The notes below the pieces were generated by a model that was not told the origin of the DNA, did no database searches, and was given only the letters and a program-made list of their open reading frames with translations. A stretch of DNA of 64,000 nucleotides from [Clostridium] citroniae WAL-17108 (GTDB lineage: Bacteria > Bacillota > Clostridia > Lachnospirales > Lachnospiraceae), in contig NZ_JH376428.1 in NCBI RefSeq assembly GCF_000233455.1, positions 1 to 64,000 on the forward strand, read 5' to 3'. Position 1 is the stretch's first letter, and every line of letters begins with the position of its first letter. Positions 44,887-54,849 of the stretch are shown one piece after another. The position numbers were made by a program, and so were the translations under genes.

Positions 44887-45525
44887 TTATTCTGTCAATC
44901 TTTCATCATCCTGTCTTTGATTTTCCTCTGATCCCTTGGCGGTCCCCATGCCACTAGCGGTCCCCATGCCTTTGGAGGTACTTATATCTTTGGCGGTACT
45001 TATGTCTTTAGCGGTACTCATCCTCTTAGCAGTTCTGGCAACAAACCATGCAATGATGATTCCCAGCGCCATGCCAGCCAGCACATCCGTGGGAAAATGC
45101 ACAAACAGATACATTCTGGAAAATGCGATCAGCACTGCCAGCATCAGGGCGGGAATCCCCCACTTTCTGTTGAACATGAATATAGTCACCCCGCCTTCAA
45201 AGCTTACCAGGGTGTGGCCAGAGGGAAATGAATAATCCCTGGGCACCTGGACCAGCAGCTGTACGGTGGGATCCAGCCAGCAGGGACGGTCCCGGGCAAT
45301 CAGATTCTTTAGGGCGACATTTCCCAACAGGAAACCTATGCCAATGGATACCAGCATACAGGCGCCCATGAGCCTGGTCCTTGGAACAGCAAACAGCACT
45401 GCTGCAAGCAGCAGCCAGAATATCCCGTGATCCCCAAGGGATGTGATCAATGTCATAAGGCCATCCACCAGGGGAGTATGCAGATCCTGGAGTAAATATA
45501 AAAAACGGAATTCGATATCGTCCAC
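44887..45525 (-). CDS. PAP2-family phosphatase with repetitive C-terminal tail
   Basis: Membrane lipid-phosphate phosphatase of 212 residues with about six helices. Motif 1 KNLIARDRPCW, motif 2 FPSGHTLVSF and motif 3 SRMYLFVHFPTDVLAG carry the catalytic residues. Likely substrates are undecaprenyl pyrophosphate or phosphatidyl phosphates. The last 40 residues are a soluble tail of short repeats (STAKDI, STAKDI, STSKGM, GTASGM, GTAKGS) encoded by an imperfect 18-base DNA repeat. First gene of a pair with the metallo-hydrolase. Confidence 0.85.
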   Translation of the reverse strand: MDDIEFRFLYLLQDLHTPLVDGLMTLITSLGDHGIFWLLLAAVLFAVPRTRLMGACMLVSIGIGFLLGNVALKNLIARDRPCWLDPTVQLLVQVPRDYSFPSGHTLVSFEGGVTIFMFNRKWGIPALMLAVLIAFSRMYLFVHFPTDVLAGMALGIIIAWFVARTAKRMSTAKDISTAKDISTSKGMGTASGMGTAKGSEENQRQDDERLTE

Positions 45526-45753
45526 CTCTCTCTGGAATTAATGTCCCCTATTCGTACCATTATATCCCACGCCATATAAATTTGCAATATGTTAATATTT
45601 TAACAATTCGGCGGGTTTTCGTCAAAAATCCTTGCTTTTTTGTCAAAGTATGGTAAAATTCCTATCCATAACGTGTTAAATAATGCTTTCTGCCAAATAT
45701 TCCCCGGGGCGGGATGTGCAGACGGCAGTAACGATGTTTGAATAAGGGAGAGA

Positions 45754-46782
45754 ATGAGTATGAAAACCGAGAGTGTAAAGGAGTTTCTAAAACGGAAAAA
45801 TGTTAACATCACTGTCCAGACCTATCTGATCGATGCACTGGGAGCCATGGCCTTCGGCCTGTTTGCCTCCCTGCTCATCGGCACCATATTCGGAACCCTG
45901 GGACAACAATTTGACATTGAGATTTTTAATGTGATCGCTGATTATGCCAAAAGCGCCACAGGAGCCGCTCTGGGCATTGCCATTGCCCACGCGCTGAAGG
46001 CGCCTCAGCTGGTGCTGTTCTCCGCAGCCACCGTGGGGATTGCGGGCAATACCCTGGGCGGTCCCGTAGGCGCTCTGGTGGCCACCATCATCGCTGCTGA
46101 GCTGGGCAAGATCGTTTCCAAGGAAACGCGGCTGGACATCATTGTCACTCCGGGGATCACCATTATCTCCGGCGTACTGGTGGCCCAGTTTGTGGGACCG
46201 GGCGTGGCGGGCTTTATGAACTGGTTCGGAAACCTGGTAAAAACAGCCACGGAAATGCAGCCCTTTATCATGGGAATCCTGGTATCCGCCCTGATCGGGG
46301 TTGCCCTTACCCTTCCCATCAGCAGCGCTGCCATCTGTATCGCTCTCTCCCTGGACGGACTGGCGGGGGGAGCGGCCACTGCCGGCTGCTGTGCGCAGAT
46401 GATCGGTTTTGCAGTGATGAGCTACCGCGAAAACAAGGTTGGCGGCCTTATGGCCCAAGGTCTGGGCACCAGCATGCTGCAGATGGGCAATATTGTGCTG
46501 AACCCCCGGATCTGGATCCCGCCTACTCTGGCATCCATGATCACAGGCCCTGTTGCAACCGTGGTCTTTGGCCTTAAGAACATCCCGGCGGGCTCCGGTA
46601 TGGGCACCTGCGGCCTGGTGGGTCCCATCGGCGTCTACACCGCCATGGGAGGCGGCGCCCGGATGTGGCTTGGGATCCTGCTGGTCTGCTTTGTGCTCCC
46701 GGCAGTGCTCACCTTTATCTTCGGGGAGATCCTGCGCAGGATGGGATGGATCAAAGAGGGGGATCTGAAGCTGGATCTGTAG
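45754..46782 (+). CDS. PTS-like transporter subunit IIC (PTS_EIIC_2 family)
   Basis: A 342-residue membrane protein of the EIIC_2 family. VQTYLIDALGAMAFGLFASL near residue 20, PQLVLFSAATVGIAGNTLGG, TPGITIISGVLVAQFVGPGV and SGMGTCGLVGPIGVYTAMGG are the typical Gly-rich blocks. No IIA, IIB, HPr or sugar-metabolism gene is adjacent, so whether it works as a phosphotransferase permease is open; members of this family are often found alone. A promoter-like TTGCTT ... TAAAAT (16-base spacer) lies about 100 bases upstream, and a strong terminator follows. Confidence 0.8.
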   Translation: MSMKTESVKEFLKRKNVNITVQTYLIDALGAMAFGLFASLLIGTIFGTLGQQFDIEIFNVIADYAKSATGAALGIAIAHALKAPQLVLFSAATVGIAGNTLGGPVGALVATIIAAELGKIVSKETRLDIIVTPGITIISGVLVAQFVGPGVAGFMNWFGNLVKTATEMQPFIMGILVSALIGVALTLPISSAAICIALSLDGLAGGAATAGCCAQMIGFAVMSYRENKVGGLMAQGLGTSMLQMGNIVLNPRIWIPPTLASMITGPVATVVFGLKNIPAGSGMGTCGLVGPIGVYTAMGGGARMWLGILLVCFVLPAVLTFIFGEILRRMGWIKEGDLKLDL

Positions 46783-46798
46783 GATTGGGAAAACATAG

Positions 46799-46849
46799 AG
46801 CAGGCGGAGCCGCCCTGATATATTCATGGTCGGTTCCGCCTGCTTTTTT
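46799..46849 (+). terminator. Terminator after the PTS IIC-like gene
   Basis: Stem AGCAGGCGGA/TCCGCCTGCT with a 26-base loop, followed by six T. It lies 16 bases after the stop at 46782. Confidence 0.8.
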
Positions 46850-46916
46850 GATACGCAATCTTTTTGATACGTATTTCGTTCGATCCCTGTTCCGGGAATC
46901 TCTGGCCGCCGCGCCC

Positions 46917-49900
46917 TCAGGGCGTGCCCGCCAGTTCTATACGGATTGATTTCATGGACGGGTCATATTTCCTGTAGGCACATTTCCCGCACATCTTGGC
47001 CGCAAAAAGGGCTATGTCCGCCTTGTGGTAGAGTTCGTCAAAGTTGATCCCCTGTTCCGGGATCATGACATAGCCGGCAGAGATAGAGAATGTGATGTCC
47101 TTTCCTTCGCCGCGGCGTGTAACGGACATCTCATCCACGATCCTGTTCAGCTTTGCCTCTATGTCCTTCTCACTTATGTTCTTGCAAAGGATGATGAACT
47201 CGTCACCGCCCATCCTGCACACAATATCCTCACTCCGGAAATAACTTTTAAGCTTTCTTGCATTTTGTACGATCATGGAATCCCCGAAGTCATGGCCGAA
47301 TACATCATTGGCCATCTTGAAGTTATCCAGGTCAAACATGATAAGGGCTGCCGAGGACCATGCCCCCTGTGCCAGATAGGCACGGATGGCCGGCAGGGCG
47401 GACTGACGGTTGAGAAGACCGGTAAGGGAATCCGTGGACGCCATTTTTGTCAGCATTTGTTTCTGCAGCTTGTTATCCGTAATGTCCGTACAGTATCCCA
47501 GCACCATCAAAGGCGTGCCCTCCTCATCCAGAATGGTTTCCCCCGCAGACCGGAACCATATGAGGGAACCGTCATCCGCTGTTACCGGAAATTCAAAACT
47601 CAAGGTTTTGTGGCCCACATTTCTTCGCAGATGCATCATGAAATCCAAAAAGGGCTGCCTGTATTTGTCCAGTATACATGCATTTCTGTCCAGAAGTCCG
47701 GTCAGACCCGTCACCGTTTCCCCGTTTGCTTCATCCTGCCTGCAGAGATATTTTACGAAGTTGGGGCTGGTCACATTAGTGAGGACCAGGCTGTCATCCC
47801 TCAGATCCCATTCCCAGCTGTTGATCCCTGCCAGGTGGAGAATCGTCTTCTGCTTTTGGTCCAAAAGATCCAGCTCCTGCCTTTTTTCCTGGATATCCGT
47901 CACATCCTTGTAGTTAAAGAGGTAGATGGTCTCATCTGATTCCTGTTTCACGGATCTGGCCTCCGTACGGATCCAGACCTTCTTTTTGTCCGGCCGGATA
48001 AAGGCGGATACATAGGTGAACCTTTGTCCGCTGTCTGAAAGACAGCGGATCTTATGAAGAAGTTCCGGAAATCCGTCCCCGTATCCCTGTTCCAGATACC
48101 CGCCCTTTGGCAGCATATCCCTGTATTCTTCCTTTGTATACCCCAGCGACCTTGCAAGTCCGTCCGCCATAACCTCATATTCATACCGGCCGTCCCTGGA
48201 TCTGACAAGGATAAAATCTTCAGGAACATAATCCAGGAGCAGGCGCAGACGCTCACGCAGTGTCACCATCTCCGTGACATCCAGGACCACGCCCTGGAAA
48301 AATTCATTTCCCCCGTAACTCATGTACCGTGTCTGGTCAATAACCCATATATAGCCTTTGGCGGATCTCATGCGGTATTCCATGTTGTAAGCCTGTTCGC
48401 TGTCAGTGAGTATGTCCACGCCTCTCACCATACGCTCCCGGTCATCGGGATGGACCATATTGATGAACTTGTTGTCAAACAGAAGCCTGATCTCCTCCCT
48501 GGTATAGCCAAAGATGTCCAGAAAGCGGTTGCTGATATAGGTAAAATCAAACTCTTTATTTTTAGCGCAGCGGTGGTAACCGCCGGGCATGTCATTATTA
48601 AGGAAATTCAGCTCCTCATTCTTGCGAAGCAACTCACTGTTGCGCTCAGTTAAGGCCTCCTGGGCTTCCATGGTCTCCGAAATATCCGTACATGCGCTGA
48701 CAATGGCCAGACGGCCATCCTCCGCCTCAATGACCCGCCCCTTATCAAGGGTCCAGAACCATGAGCCGTCTTTCTTGGGCATCCTGTAGGTGGTGGTGTA
48801 CTCCAACCCCGGATAATACTCCTGCCCAATGTCCCGGCTCACGCGCTCCCGGTCATCCGGGTGGATGGTATTGAGGACCAGGCCCCGGATCGCCTCCTCC
48901 AGTTCCTCAAAGGAGTCATACCCCAGCAGCTTAACCATCTCATAGTTGGCAAAATACAGTGGGAATCCCTCCTCACAGTATCCGCCGATCATGCCTCCCG
49001 GGGTCATCTGGGCAAAAATGGATGCCGCGGCCCGCCGGTTCTCCTCTGTGAGCTTCATAAAGGACTCATCCTTTTGGGCAATGTGGACCACAGCGGACAG
49101 AGCCCTTTGGGATGCCTCCAGCTTCTGCTCCCTGCGCCGCTGCTCCGTGACATCGGACACCGCTCCATAAAACAGCCTGCGCCCGTCCTGTTCTCTGAGG
49201 AAAAAGACCCGCAGATGCATCCACATATAGGTTCCATCCGCTTTCCTGCGCCTGATATCCCCTTCCGCTCCATTGAGCTGGTTCTCATACGCCTGGGTAA
49301 ATATTCTTATGGCACGCGGCCTGTCCTCCTCCCGCGTGTCCTGGAGAATGGACCTGCGCTGTGATTCCAGATCCACTGCATTGGTCCCTGTGAGGGCACA
49401 GTACTGTTCGTTCACTCTCAAAAGTTCCAGTTCACTGCCCTGAAGCTGGTAGAACGCCACGGCTCCCAGGATATGGTTCATCATGGCATCGCTGGCAATA
49501 TCCTCCTCAAACATGTCCTTGAGCCGGATACGGTCCATCTGCTTTGCTTTGATCCCCCTGTAATCCATCTGGTCCTCATCTGCCAGAAGGGGTTCAAATA
49601 CCTCTATGGGCATAGGATGGAAAAAATAATATCCCTGACCATAGGCGCATCCCATACTCTTCAGGAAGTCGATCTGTTCCTTTGTCTCAATCCCCTCCGC
49701 GATCATGCGCAGCCCCATAATGTTGGCCAGCCTTGTGACAGCCTCCAGAATCTCCACGCCCTTCCCGGCGGTATCCCCATCCATGTCAAGGAACTTCATA
49801 TCGATCTTCAGAACATCCACATTCACATCCTTCAGCATGTTAAGTGAGGAATACCCGCTCCCGAAATCATCCATAAGTACGGTGAATCCGGCTTCCCGCA

Positions 49901-51611
49901 GGGATTCCACCACTCCGGTGATCGCTTCAAATTCTTCCACATAAGCGCTTTCCGTGATCTCCACTTCCAAAAGCCTTGGATCCAGGGAATACGTTTCAAC
50001 CAGCTTCCTGAAGACATCAGCCACATCCATGGCATAGATATCCATTCGGGATACATTTACAGAAATAGGGACGGCGCGGTGCCCCCTGTCGATCCAGCTT
50101 CGCATCCTCCTGCATACCTCCTCCCAGAGGTACAGATCCAGCTTGGAGATCAGCCCGTTGTTCTCCAGAACAGGCAGGAAATCCCCGGGAGGGATCATCC
50201 CCCGCACCGGATGGTTCCAGCGCACCAGGGCTTCCAGCCCCACGATCTTGCCCGTGCTCAGATTGCACTTGGGCTGACCGTAAAAGGTAAACTCCCCATG
50301 TTCCAGACCCTTCTGGACCTCAGAAAGGAGCTTGTGGTTTTCCTCCATCTGCCGCATCATGCGGCTGTCATACCGGCAGGCCCGCTGGGCATAGCTGCCC
50401 TTTACCGATGACAGGGCAATGCAGGCCCGGTCATACATGGTGCTGATGGACAGGCTTTTATCCTCTATTCCATAAACACCAAAGGCAGGGAGAAATCCTG
50501 CCGTACCGCCGCACTGCCTTACATATTCCATGATCCGCTTTTGCAGCTGCCCGACAGCAGCATCCTCATCGGGAAGGATGATGACAAAATCATCTCCCCC
50601 CATGTAGCCCGCCATGCCGCCGTACTGGTCCTGTATATCCCTTAAATGGCCTCCCACCCGGGCCAGAAGCCGGTCCCCCTCCTCCTGTCCGTACCACTCG
50701 TTAAACAGCTTAAAATGCTCAATATCAACCGCCACCAGGCAATAACCGCCACAGGCTTTAAGAACAAACTCCCCGGCCCGCTTAAAAAACACGGTGCGCC
50801 TGTAAAGACCGGTGAGCTGGTCCATGTCCGTGCCCTGGGAAAGGGACTTCTTCATCTCCTCCTCCCGGCGCTTCTGCTCACTGATATCCTGGATAAAGCA
50901 CATGAGGATGTCCTCATCATCTCCCCCCTGATTCAGGGGAACCGCTATCTGGGCCACCCAGCAGTAAGATCCGTCCGTCCTCTTTTTCCTGAACTGTCCC
51001 TTTAAGACCGAACTCCCGTTCCGGACCCCATGCTTTAAAAACTCTTTTATCCTTTTCGCATCCCAGAACTCCCTGAACGCCCGGGCGTCATCCGGATGGA
51101 TCATATAACTCCCCACATCCTCAAGCATCCTGTCCAGGGGGCCCTCCGTATGGGGGATCATATACTTGTTCTCCACATGGTACAGTATCTTATAGGAATT
51201 CCTGGTAAAATTCAATTCAAACAGCTCATCATACGCAGACATATTGGTCAGATTATAGAACAGGTTTTTATTTCCCTCATAAATTTCACGGACCAGCACC
51301 ATATTGCAGGTGCCTTTTCCGGGCCAGTCTATCTTACCCGTTCCCACCTCCAGCCATTTTTGCACTACCTTATTGTAGAATACCACAGCGGATCCGTCCC
51401 TTTTGCTGAAGGGACATTCCTCACAAGGCCTGCTTTCCTGGCACAGCTTCTCATAACAAAGATCCCCGCACTGTAGCTCGGGAAATTTCTCCTGCAGGGT
51501 GGAATTATAATGAACGATCCGGTAATTATCATCAATGATGTAAATGCTGGTTTCATTACTGCATTTCATGGTGTTCATGCATGACCTCTTTTCTGCAATC
51601 TGCTGACACAT
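46917..51611 (-). CDS. Multi-PAS GGDEF-EAL-PAS-GGDEF cyclic-di-GMP protein
   Basis: A 1,564-residue soluble signalling protein. Order: an N-terminal PAS-like domain with a Cys-rich patch (CGDLCYEKLC, CEECPF); a second PAS domain (HPDDARAFREF); a first GGDEF domain whose motif is GGDDF, probably weak or dead; an EAL domain with EALVRW, VNVSRMD, EITESAY, DDFGSGYSSLNML and EGIETKEQ, so probably an active phosphodiesterase; several more PAS domains (HPDDRERV and HPDDRERM repeats); and a C-terminal GGDEF with intact GGDEF and an RSED inhibitory site five residues before it. It could both make and break c-di-GMP. No membrane helix was seen. It is a single-gene unit; the thiamine operon terminator lies behind its start. 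Confidence 0.9.
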   Translation of the reverse strand: MCQQIAEKRSCMNTMKCSNETSIYIIDDNYRIVHYNSTLQEKFPELQCGDLCYEKLCQESRPCEECPFSKRDGSAVVFYNKVVQKWLEVGTGKIDWPGKGTCNMVLVREIYEGNKNLFYNLTNMSAYDELFELNFTRNSYKILYHVENKYMIPHTEGPLDRMLEDVGSYMIHPDDARAFREFWDAKRIKEFLKHGVRNGSSVLKGQFRKKRTDGSYCWVAQIAVPLNQGGDDEDILMCFIQDISEQKRREEEMKKSLSQGTDMDQLTGLYRRTVFFKRAGEFVLKACGGYCLVAVDIEHFKLFNEWYGQEEGDRLLARVGGHLRDIQDQYGGMAGYMGGDDFVIILPDEDAAVGQLQKRIMEYVRQCGGTAGFLPAFGVYGIEDKSLSISTMYDRACIALSSVKGSYAQRACRYDSRMMRQMEENHKLLSEVQKGLEHGEFTFYGQPKCNLSTGKIVGLEALVRWNHPVRGMIPPGDFLPVLENNGLISKLDLYLWEEVCRRMRSWIDRGHRAVPISVNVSRMDIYAMDVADVFRKLVETYSLDPRLLEVEITESAYVEEFEAITGVVESLREAGFTVLMDDFGSGYSSLNMLKDVNVDVLKIDMKFLDMDGDTAGKGVEILEAVTRLANIMGLRMIAEGIETKEQIDFLKSMGCAYGQGYYFFHPMPIEVFEPLLADEDQMDYRGIKAKQMDRIRLKDMFEEDIASDAMMNHILGAVAFYQLQGSELELLRVNEQYCALTGTNAVDLESQRRSILQDTREEDRPRAIRIFTQAYENQLNGAEGDIRRRKADGTYMWMHLRVFFLREQDGRRLFYGAVSDVTEQRRREQKLEASQRALSAVVHIAQKDESFMKLTEENRRAAASIFAQMTPGGMIGGYCEEGFPLYFANYEMVKLLGYDSFEELEEAIRGLVLNTIHPDDRERVSRDIGQEYYPGLEYTTTYRMPKKDGSWFWTLDKGRVIEAEDGRLAIVSACTDISETMEAQEALTERNSELLRKNEELNFLNNDMPGGYHRCAKNKEFDFTYISNRFLDIFGYTREEIRLLFDNKFINMVHPDDRERMVRGVDILTDSEQAYNMEYRMRSAKGYIWVIDQTRYMSYGGNEFFQGVVLDVTEMVTLRERLRLLLDYVPEDFILVRSRDGRYEYEVMADGLARSLGYTKEEYRDMLPKGGYLEQGYGDGFPELLHKIRCLSDSGQRFTYVSAFIRPDKKKVWIRTEARSVKQESDETIYLFNYKDVTDIQEKRQELDLLDQKQKTILHLAGINSWEWDLRDDSLVLTNVTSPNFVKYLCRQDEANGETVTGLTGLLDRNACILDKYRQPFLDFMMHLRRNVGHKTLSFEFPVTADDGSLIWFRSAGETILDEEGTPLMVLGYCTDITDNKLQKQMLTKMASTDSLTGLLNRQSALPAIRAYLAQGAWSSAALIMFDLDNFKMANDVFGHDFGDSMIVQNARKLKSYFRSEDIVCRMGGDEFIILCKNISEKDIEAKLNRIVDEMSVTRRGEGKDITFSISAGYVMIPEQGINFDELYHKADIALFAAKMCGKCAYRKYDPSMKSIRIELAGTP

Positions 51612-51686
51612 ATAACCCTATTATATTATTTTTTTCATGTATCCGTCAACCAAAGAATGGAATTGCGGACAGACATATAGGTGCAC

Positions 51687-51721
51687 AAAAGGGACTTCCG
51701 GCCTTTACAGCCGGAAGTCCC
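51687..51721 (-). terminator. Terminator of the thiamine-precursor uptake operon
   Basis: Perfect 12-base stem GGGACTTCCGGC/GCCGGAAGTCCC with a 7-base loop, followed by TTTT on the minus strand; 14 bases after the ATPase stop. Confidence 0.8.
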
Positions 51722-51734
51722 CTGGTTCAACCTG

Positions 51735-52493
51735 TCACAGTGCCGCCTCAGAGTGCTCTTTCAGATGGTTTAATATACATTTTTTATATTCCAGAAATGC
51801 TTCCGTCACATGGAAATCCCCTGATCTGGGTTTTGGCTCCCTGACCACGATCTCACCTGTGATCCTGCCCGGCTTTCCTGTGAGCAGGTAAATACGGTCG
51901 GACAGCAGCACTGCCTCATCAATATCATGGGTGATAAACAAGGTTGACAGGCGGATCTGCTCCAACACATTCAGGTACCAGCTGTGGACCGACTGCTTGG
52001 TCAGCATGTCCAGCGCTGAAAAGGGCTCATCCAAAAGGGCCACGCTGCCTGAAAAGAGGTAGGTCCGAAGGAGCGCGGCCCGCTGGCGCATGCCGCCTGA
52101 GAGCTGGGCCGGGTATTTTTTCTGTGTACCCTCCAGTCCGAACTGGGCAAAATATCCTCCCGCCTCCTGCCTGGCCTCTTTCTTTTTCATGCCCTTTATA
52201 ATAAGCGGAAGGGCCACGTTGTCCTCGATCGTACGGAAAGGAAACAGCAAATCCTTCTGCAGCATATAGCTGACCCGTCCCGGGCATCCTGTGATATCCT
52301 CTCCCTCCATCAATACACGCCCCTTGTCCGGGGTACTTAAACCGGCTATGATATTGAACAGGGTGGTTTTTCCTCCCCCGCTGATCCCCAGGAGGGAAAC
52401 CAGTTCCCCTTTATTAAGCTCAATGGAAATGTCCTGGATAACCGGCTCCCCGTCAAAGGATTTGGACACCCCTTCCACCTTTAATTGTACCAT
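51735..52493 (-). CDS. thiZ: ABC transporter ATPase, HMP/thiamine-precursor type (ThiZ-like)
   Basis: ATPase of 252 residues. Walker A GISGGGKTT, Q-loop MLQKDLLFPF, signature LSGGMRQRAALLR, Walker B VALLDEPFSALD and switch His in FITHDIDEAV. The nitrate/taurine/HMP class of ATPases looks like this. ATG 52493 follows aaggagg at 6 bases. Last gene of the TPP-riboswitch operon; it energises uptake of a pyrimidine precursor of thiamine, as inferred from the binding protein and riboswitch. Confidence 0.88.
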   Translation of the reverse strand: MVQLKVEGVSKSFDGEPVIQDISIELNKGELVSLLGISGGGKTTLFNIIAGLSTPDKGRVLMEGEDITGCPGRVSYMLQKDLLFPFRTIEDNVALPLIIKGMKKKEARQEAGGYFAQFGLEGTQKKYPAQLSGGMRQRAALLRTYLFSGSVALLDEPFSALDMLTKQSVHSWYLNVLEQIRLSTLFITHDIDEAVLLSDRIYLLTGKPGRITGEIVVREPKPRSGDFHVTEAFLEYKKCILNHLKEHSEAAL

Positions 52494-52568
52494 CTGTTCC
52501 TCCTTGCCCCAGGGGCGCATTTCAGGGCGGCGTCTTAACAGCCGCCCTGCTGGATCTCCTCACACATG

Positions 52569-53699
52569 TCAGGGCAGATAATCATTGGAAAAACCTGTGT
52601 TTTCCTCAATGGGCGTTTCCACAAGCCCCTTTTCATTCAGCCAGCTGTAATACCCATTCCACCGGTCCGGTGAAATATACCCCCACCGCTCCGCATCTGC
52701 CTGGTACTGATCCGCCAGGTAGATCTGGCTTGCCTTTACAAGTTCAGGATCCAGCTCAGGGGCGGCCTTGCAGAGAATGTCCGCAGCTTCCTCAGGTTCC
52801 TTAACGGCATCCTGATAACCTTTACTCACCGCTTCCATGAACGCCCTGGCCGTATCAGGTTCTTGTTCCAGGAAATCATTATTGGCAATGATGACCGGGG
52901 TATAAAAATCAAATACAGGATTCAGGTCCGCAAATGCAAAATAATCCGTTTCCAACCCCTCGATCTCTGTCTTTACGCCGGCCCACGCATAGAAGATCCA
53001 GATAGCGTCCACTGATTTTGTCTTAAGGGCCGTAACCTCGTCTGTTACCATACTGGGAATCAGCTGTACTTTGCTGAAATCACCGCCGTCCACCTCCATC
53101 ACGTCCTGGATGGTGGCTTTTTCTATGGGCAGATCCCATGTGGCATATTTCATGCCTTCCAGCCCTTTGGGCCTGTCCATCCCTTCCCCCTTGCGGGAAA
53201 TGATGCCGGATGTGTTGTGCTGGATAACAGCTGCCACCGCAGTCACGGGCAGCCGGGTATCCCCTGAAAACGCAGGCGCCAGGCTGTCCTGGAAGGACAT
53301 TGCAAACTGTGCCTTGCCTGAGGCAACCAAAACCTCAGCTCCGTTTTCCGGCGGCTGCACAATGCTTACCTCCAGTCCTGCATCTTTAAAATATCCTTTT
53401 TCCTCCGCCACATAAATTCCTGTGTGGTTGGTATTAGGCGTCCAGTCCAGTACAAAGGTGATCTCCTTTGGCGGACCCTCCGCCTGCCCGGACGTCTCCT
53501 CTCCTGCCTGATCTTTATCCGGTGCCGCTTCCTGCCCGGATGGCGCCGCTTCCTGTCCTGATGAGGCTGCCTCCTGTCCGGGTGACGTCTTCTCCTGACC
53601 GGGTGACGTCTTCTCCTGACCGGACGGGGCCGCGCATCCTGACAGCATGATTACAAGCACAGCCGCCCCAAGGACTCCTGCGTATCTTTTTTTCTTCAT
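52569..53699 (-). CDS. thiY: NMT1/THI5-type substrate-binding lipoprotein (ThiY-like)
   Basis: Binding protein of 376 residues for a thiamine pyrimidine precursor such as formylaminopyrimidine. Lipoprotein signal MKKKRYAGVLGAAVLVIMLS with lipobox LSGC at 19-22. Residues 26-70 are a low-complexity linker of SPGQEKT and SGQEAA repeats. The NMT1 domain starts ITFVLDWTPNTNHTGIYVAE, then KGYFKDAGLEVSIVQPPENG, and ASGKAQFAMSFQDSL follows, all typical of ThiY/Thi5. It lies between the permease and ATPase genes. Confidence 0.9.
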   Translation of the reverse strand: MKKKRYAGVLGAAVLVIMLSGCAAPSGQEKTSPGQEKTSPGQEAASSGQEAAPSGQEAAPDKDQAGEETSGQAEGPPKEITFVLDWTPNTNHTGIYVAEEKGYFKDAGLEVSIVQPPENGAEVLVASGKAQFAMSFQDSLAPAFSGDTRLPVTAVAAVIQHNTSGIISRKGEGMDRPKGLEGMKYATWDLPIEKATIQDVMEVDGGDFSKVQLIPSMVTDEVTALKTKSVDAIWIFYAWAGVKTEIEGLETDYFAFADLNPVFDFYTPVIIANNDFLEQEPDTARAFMEAVSKGYQDAVKEPEEAADILCKAAPELDPELVKASQIYLADQYQADAERWGYISPDRWNGYYSWLNEKGLVETPIEENTGFSNDYLP

Positions 53700-53768
53700 A
53701 TTCTCCTCCTGAATCCTACTGTGTGCTCTCGAAGATTCCGAAAGTACACTACTCTATCCAACTAATTC

Positions 53769-54542
53769 TTAACGTTTTTCCCAGGGCATGCACTTTTTCT
53801 GAAGCAGCTCCACCAGCCACATAAGCAGCAGGCTGATCATTGAAATAAGAAAGATCACTGCAAACATTTTATCAAATGAAAATGCCTTTCTGACCCGTGT
53901 CATGTACACGCCCAGTCCGCCGAATCCCCCCAGCCATTCTGAGATCACGGCGCCTACCACTGCATAGGATGCTGAAATCCTGAGACTGGAAAAAAACTGG
54001 TTCAGCGCTCCGGGAAGCTTAAGGTAACGGAATATCTGCATACGGCCCGCCCCCATTGCCCGAAGAAGGTTCACTGCGTCCGGATCAGCGGACTTAAAAC
54101 CTGTGAGAAGTCCCACCGTGATAGGAAAAAACGTTGTGATGACAATAAGTATGACTTTGGGCGTCATCTCATACCCGAACCACAACACTAAAAGCGGAGC
54201 CATGGCCACAGCCGGAACCGTCTGGGTCAGGACGATCAGGGGATAGAATGCCTTATATGCCTGCTCAAACCGGTCCATCAGTACTGCGGCAAAAAATCCG
54301 GTTGCAATTCCAAATCCAAGGCCCAGGGCTGCCTCCGTCAGGGTAATCCTGGCATTGTCCATCAGAGCAGGAAACTCGCTCACAAAGGTACGCGCCACAT
54401 GGACAGGCGAGGGCAGCATAAAGCCCTCTATGATTCCCATGGACACGGCAGCCTGCCACAATATGAGTATGGTGACAATGGCCGAGCAGGACCAGAATTT
54501 ACCTGTGGTGTTTTGTAACTTTCTTTTCAATGGTAAGCACAT
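53769..54542 (-). CDS. thiX: ABC transporter permease, HMP/thiamine-precursor type (ThiX-like)
   Basis: Membrane permease of about 257 residues with six helices (BPD_transp_1). EAALGLGFGIATGFFAAVLM and the coupling loop EAA-like block LLRAMGAGRMQIFRYLKLPG are visible. The frame opens at 54608, but that overlaps the upstream gene heavily. Start candidates are ATG 54542 (ribosome-binding site too close) and TTG 54530 (aaggag at 12 bases); the end of the preceding gene at 54499 overlaps either way. Confidence 0.85.
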   Translation of the reverse strand: MCLPLKRKLQNTTGKFWSCSAIVTILILWQAAVSMGIIEGFMLPSPVHVARTFVSEFPALMDNARITLTEAALGLGFGIATGFFAAVLMDRFEQAYKAFYPLIVLTQTVPAVAMAPLLVLWFGYEMTPKVILIVITTFFPITVGLLTGFKSADPDAVNLLRAMGAGRMQIFRYLKLPGALNQFFSSLRISASYAVVGAVISEWLGGFGGLGVYMTRVRKAFSFDKMFAVIFLISMISLLLMWLVELLQKKCMPWEKR

Positions 54543-54796
54543 CTCCTTCAGGGCGGTAGGATACCTTGATATATGCCGCCACGGATGGCGCACCTGCCCT
54601 GACGGCAATGTGCTGGCACTCTTTCACAATATCCATAAGCTGGTCATAGTCGCCTTCAATGGCCGTCTCAAACGGTCCTACATAATAGTTTAACCCGGTG
54701 CTTTTGATATAATCAATGACCTGGTCCACAATGCGGATCAGCTCCTCATCGTTCTCTGCTTCCGGTAATGTCTGAATTGCTACACTTGCGTTCATA
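54499..54796 (-). CDS. MTH1187/YkoF-type thiamine-binding protein
   Basis: A 98-residue cytoplasmic protein of the MTH1187/YqgV (DUF77) family, ferredoxin-like fold. MNASVAIQTLPEAENDEELI, then IDYIKSTGLNYYVGPFETAI and IVKECQHIAVRAGAPSVAAY match the family. Relatives bind thiamine or its hydroxymethylpyrimidine part. ATG 54796 has gaga purines upstream; the longer frame to 54891 would run into the riboswitch terminator. First gene of the TPP-riboswitch operon. Confidence 0.85.
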
Positions 54797-54849
54797 ATTC
54801 TCTCCTTTTCTCTTATTGTCCCATAGGATGCTCCAACAGAACAGAATAT

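Noticed and set aside
44936..45235. 99-codon plus-strand frame with repeats
   Set aside because: Antisense of the repetitive tail and core of the PAP2 phosphatase.
45787..46827. 346-codon minus-strand frame
   Set aside because: Antisense shadow of the PTS IIC-like gene; composition rich in His, Gln and Gly as expected for a shadow.
47025..47939. 304-codon plus-strand frame
   Set aside because: Antisense to the well-supported GGDEF domain of the large c-di-GMP protein.
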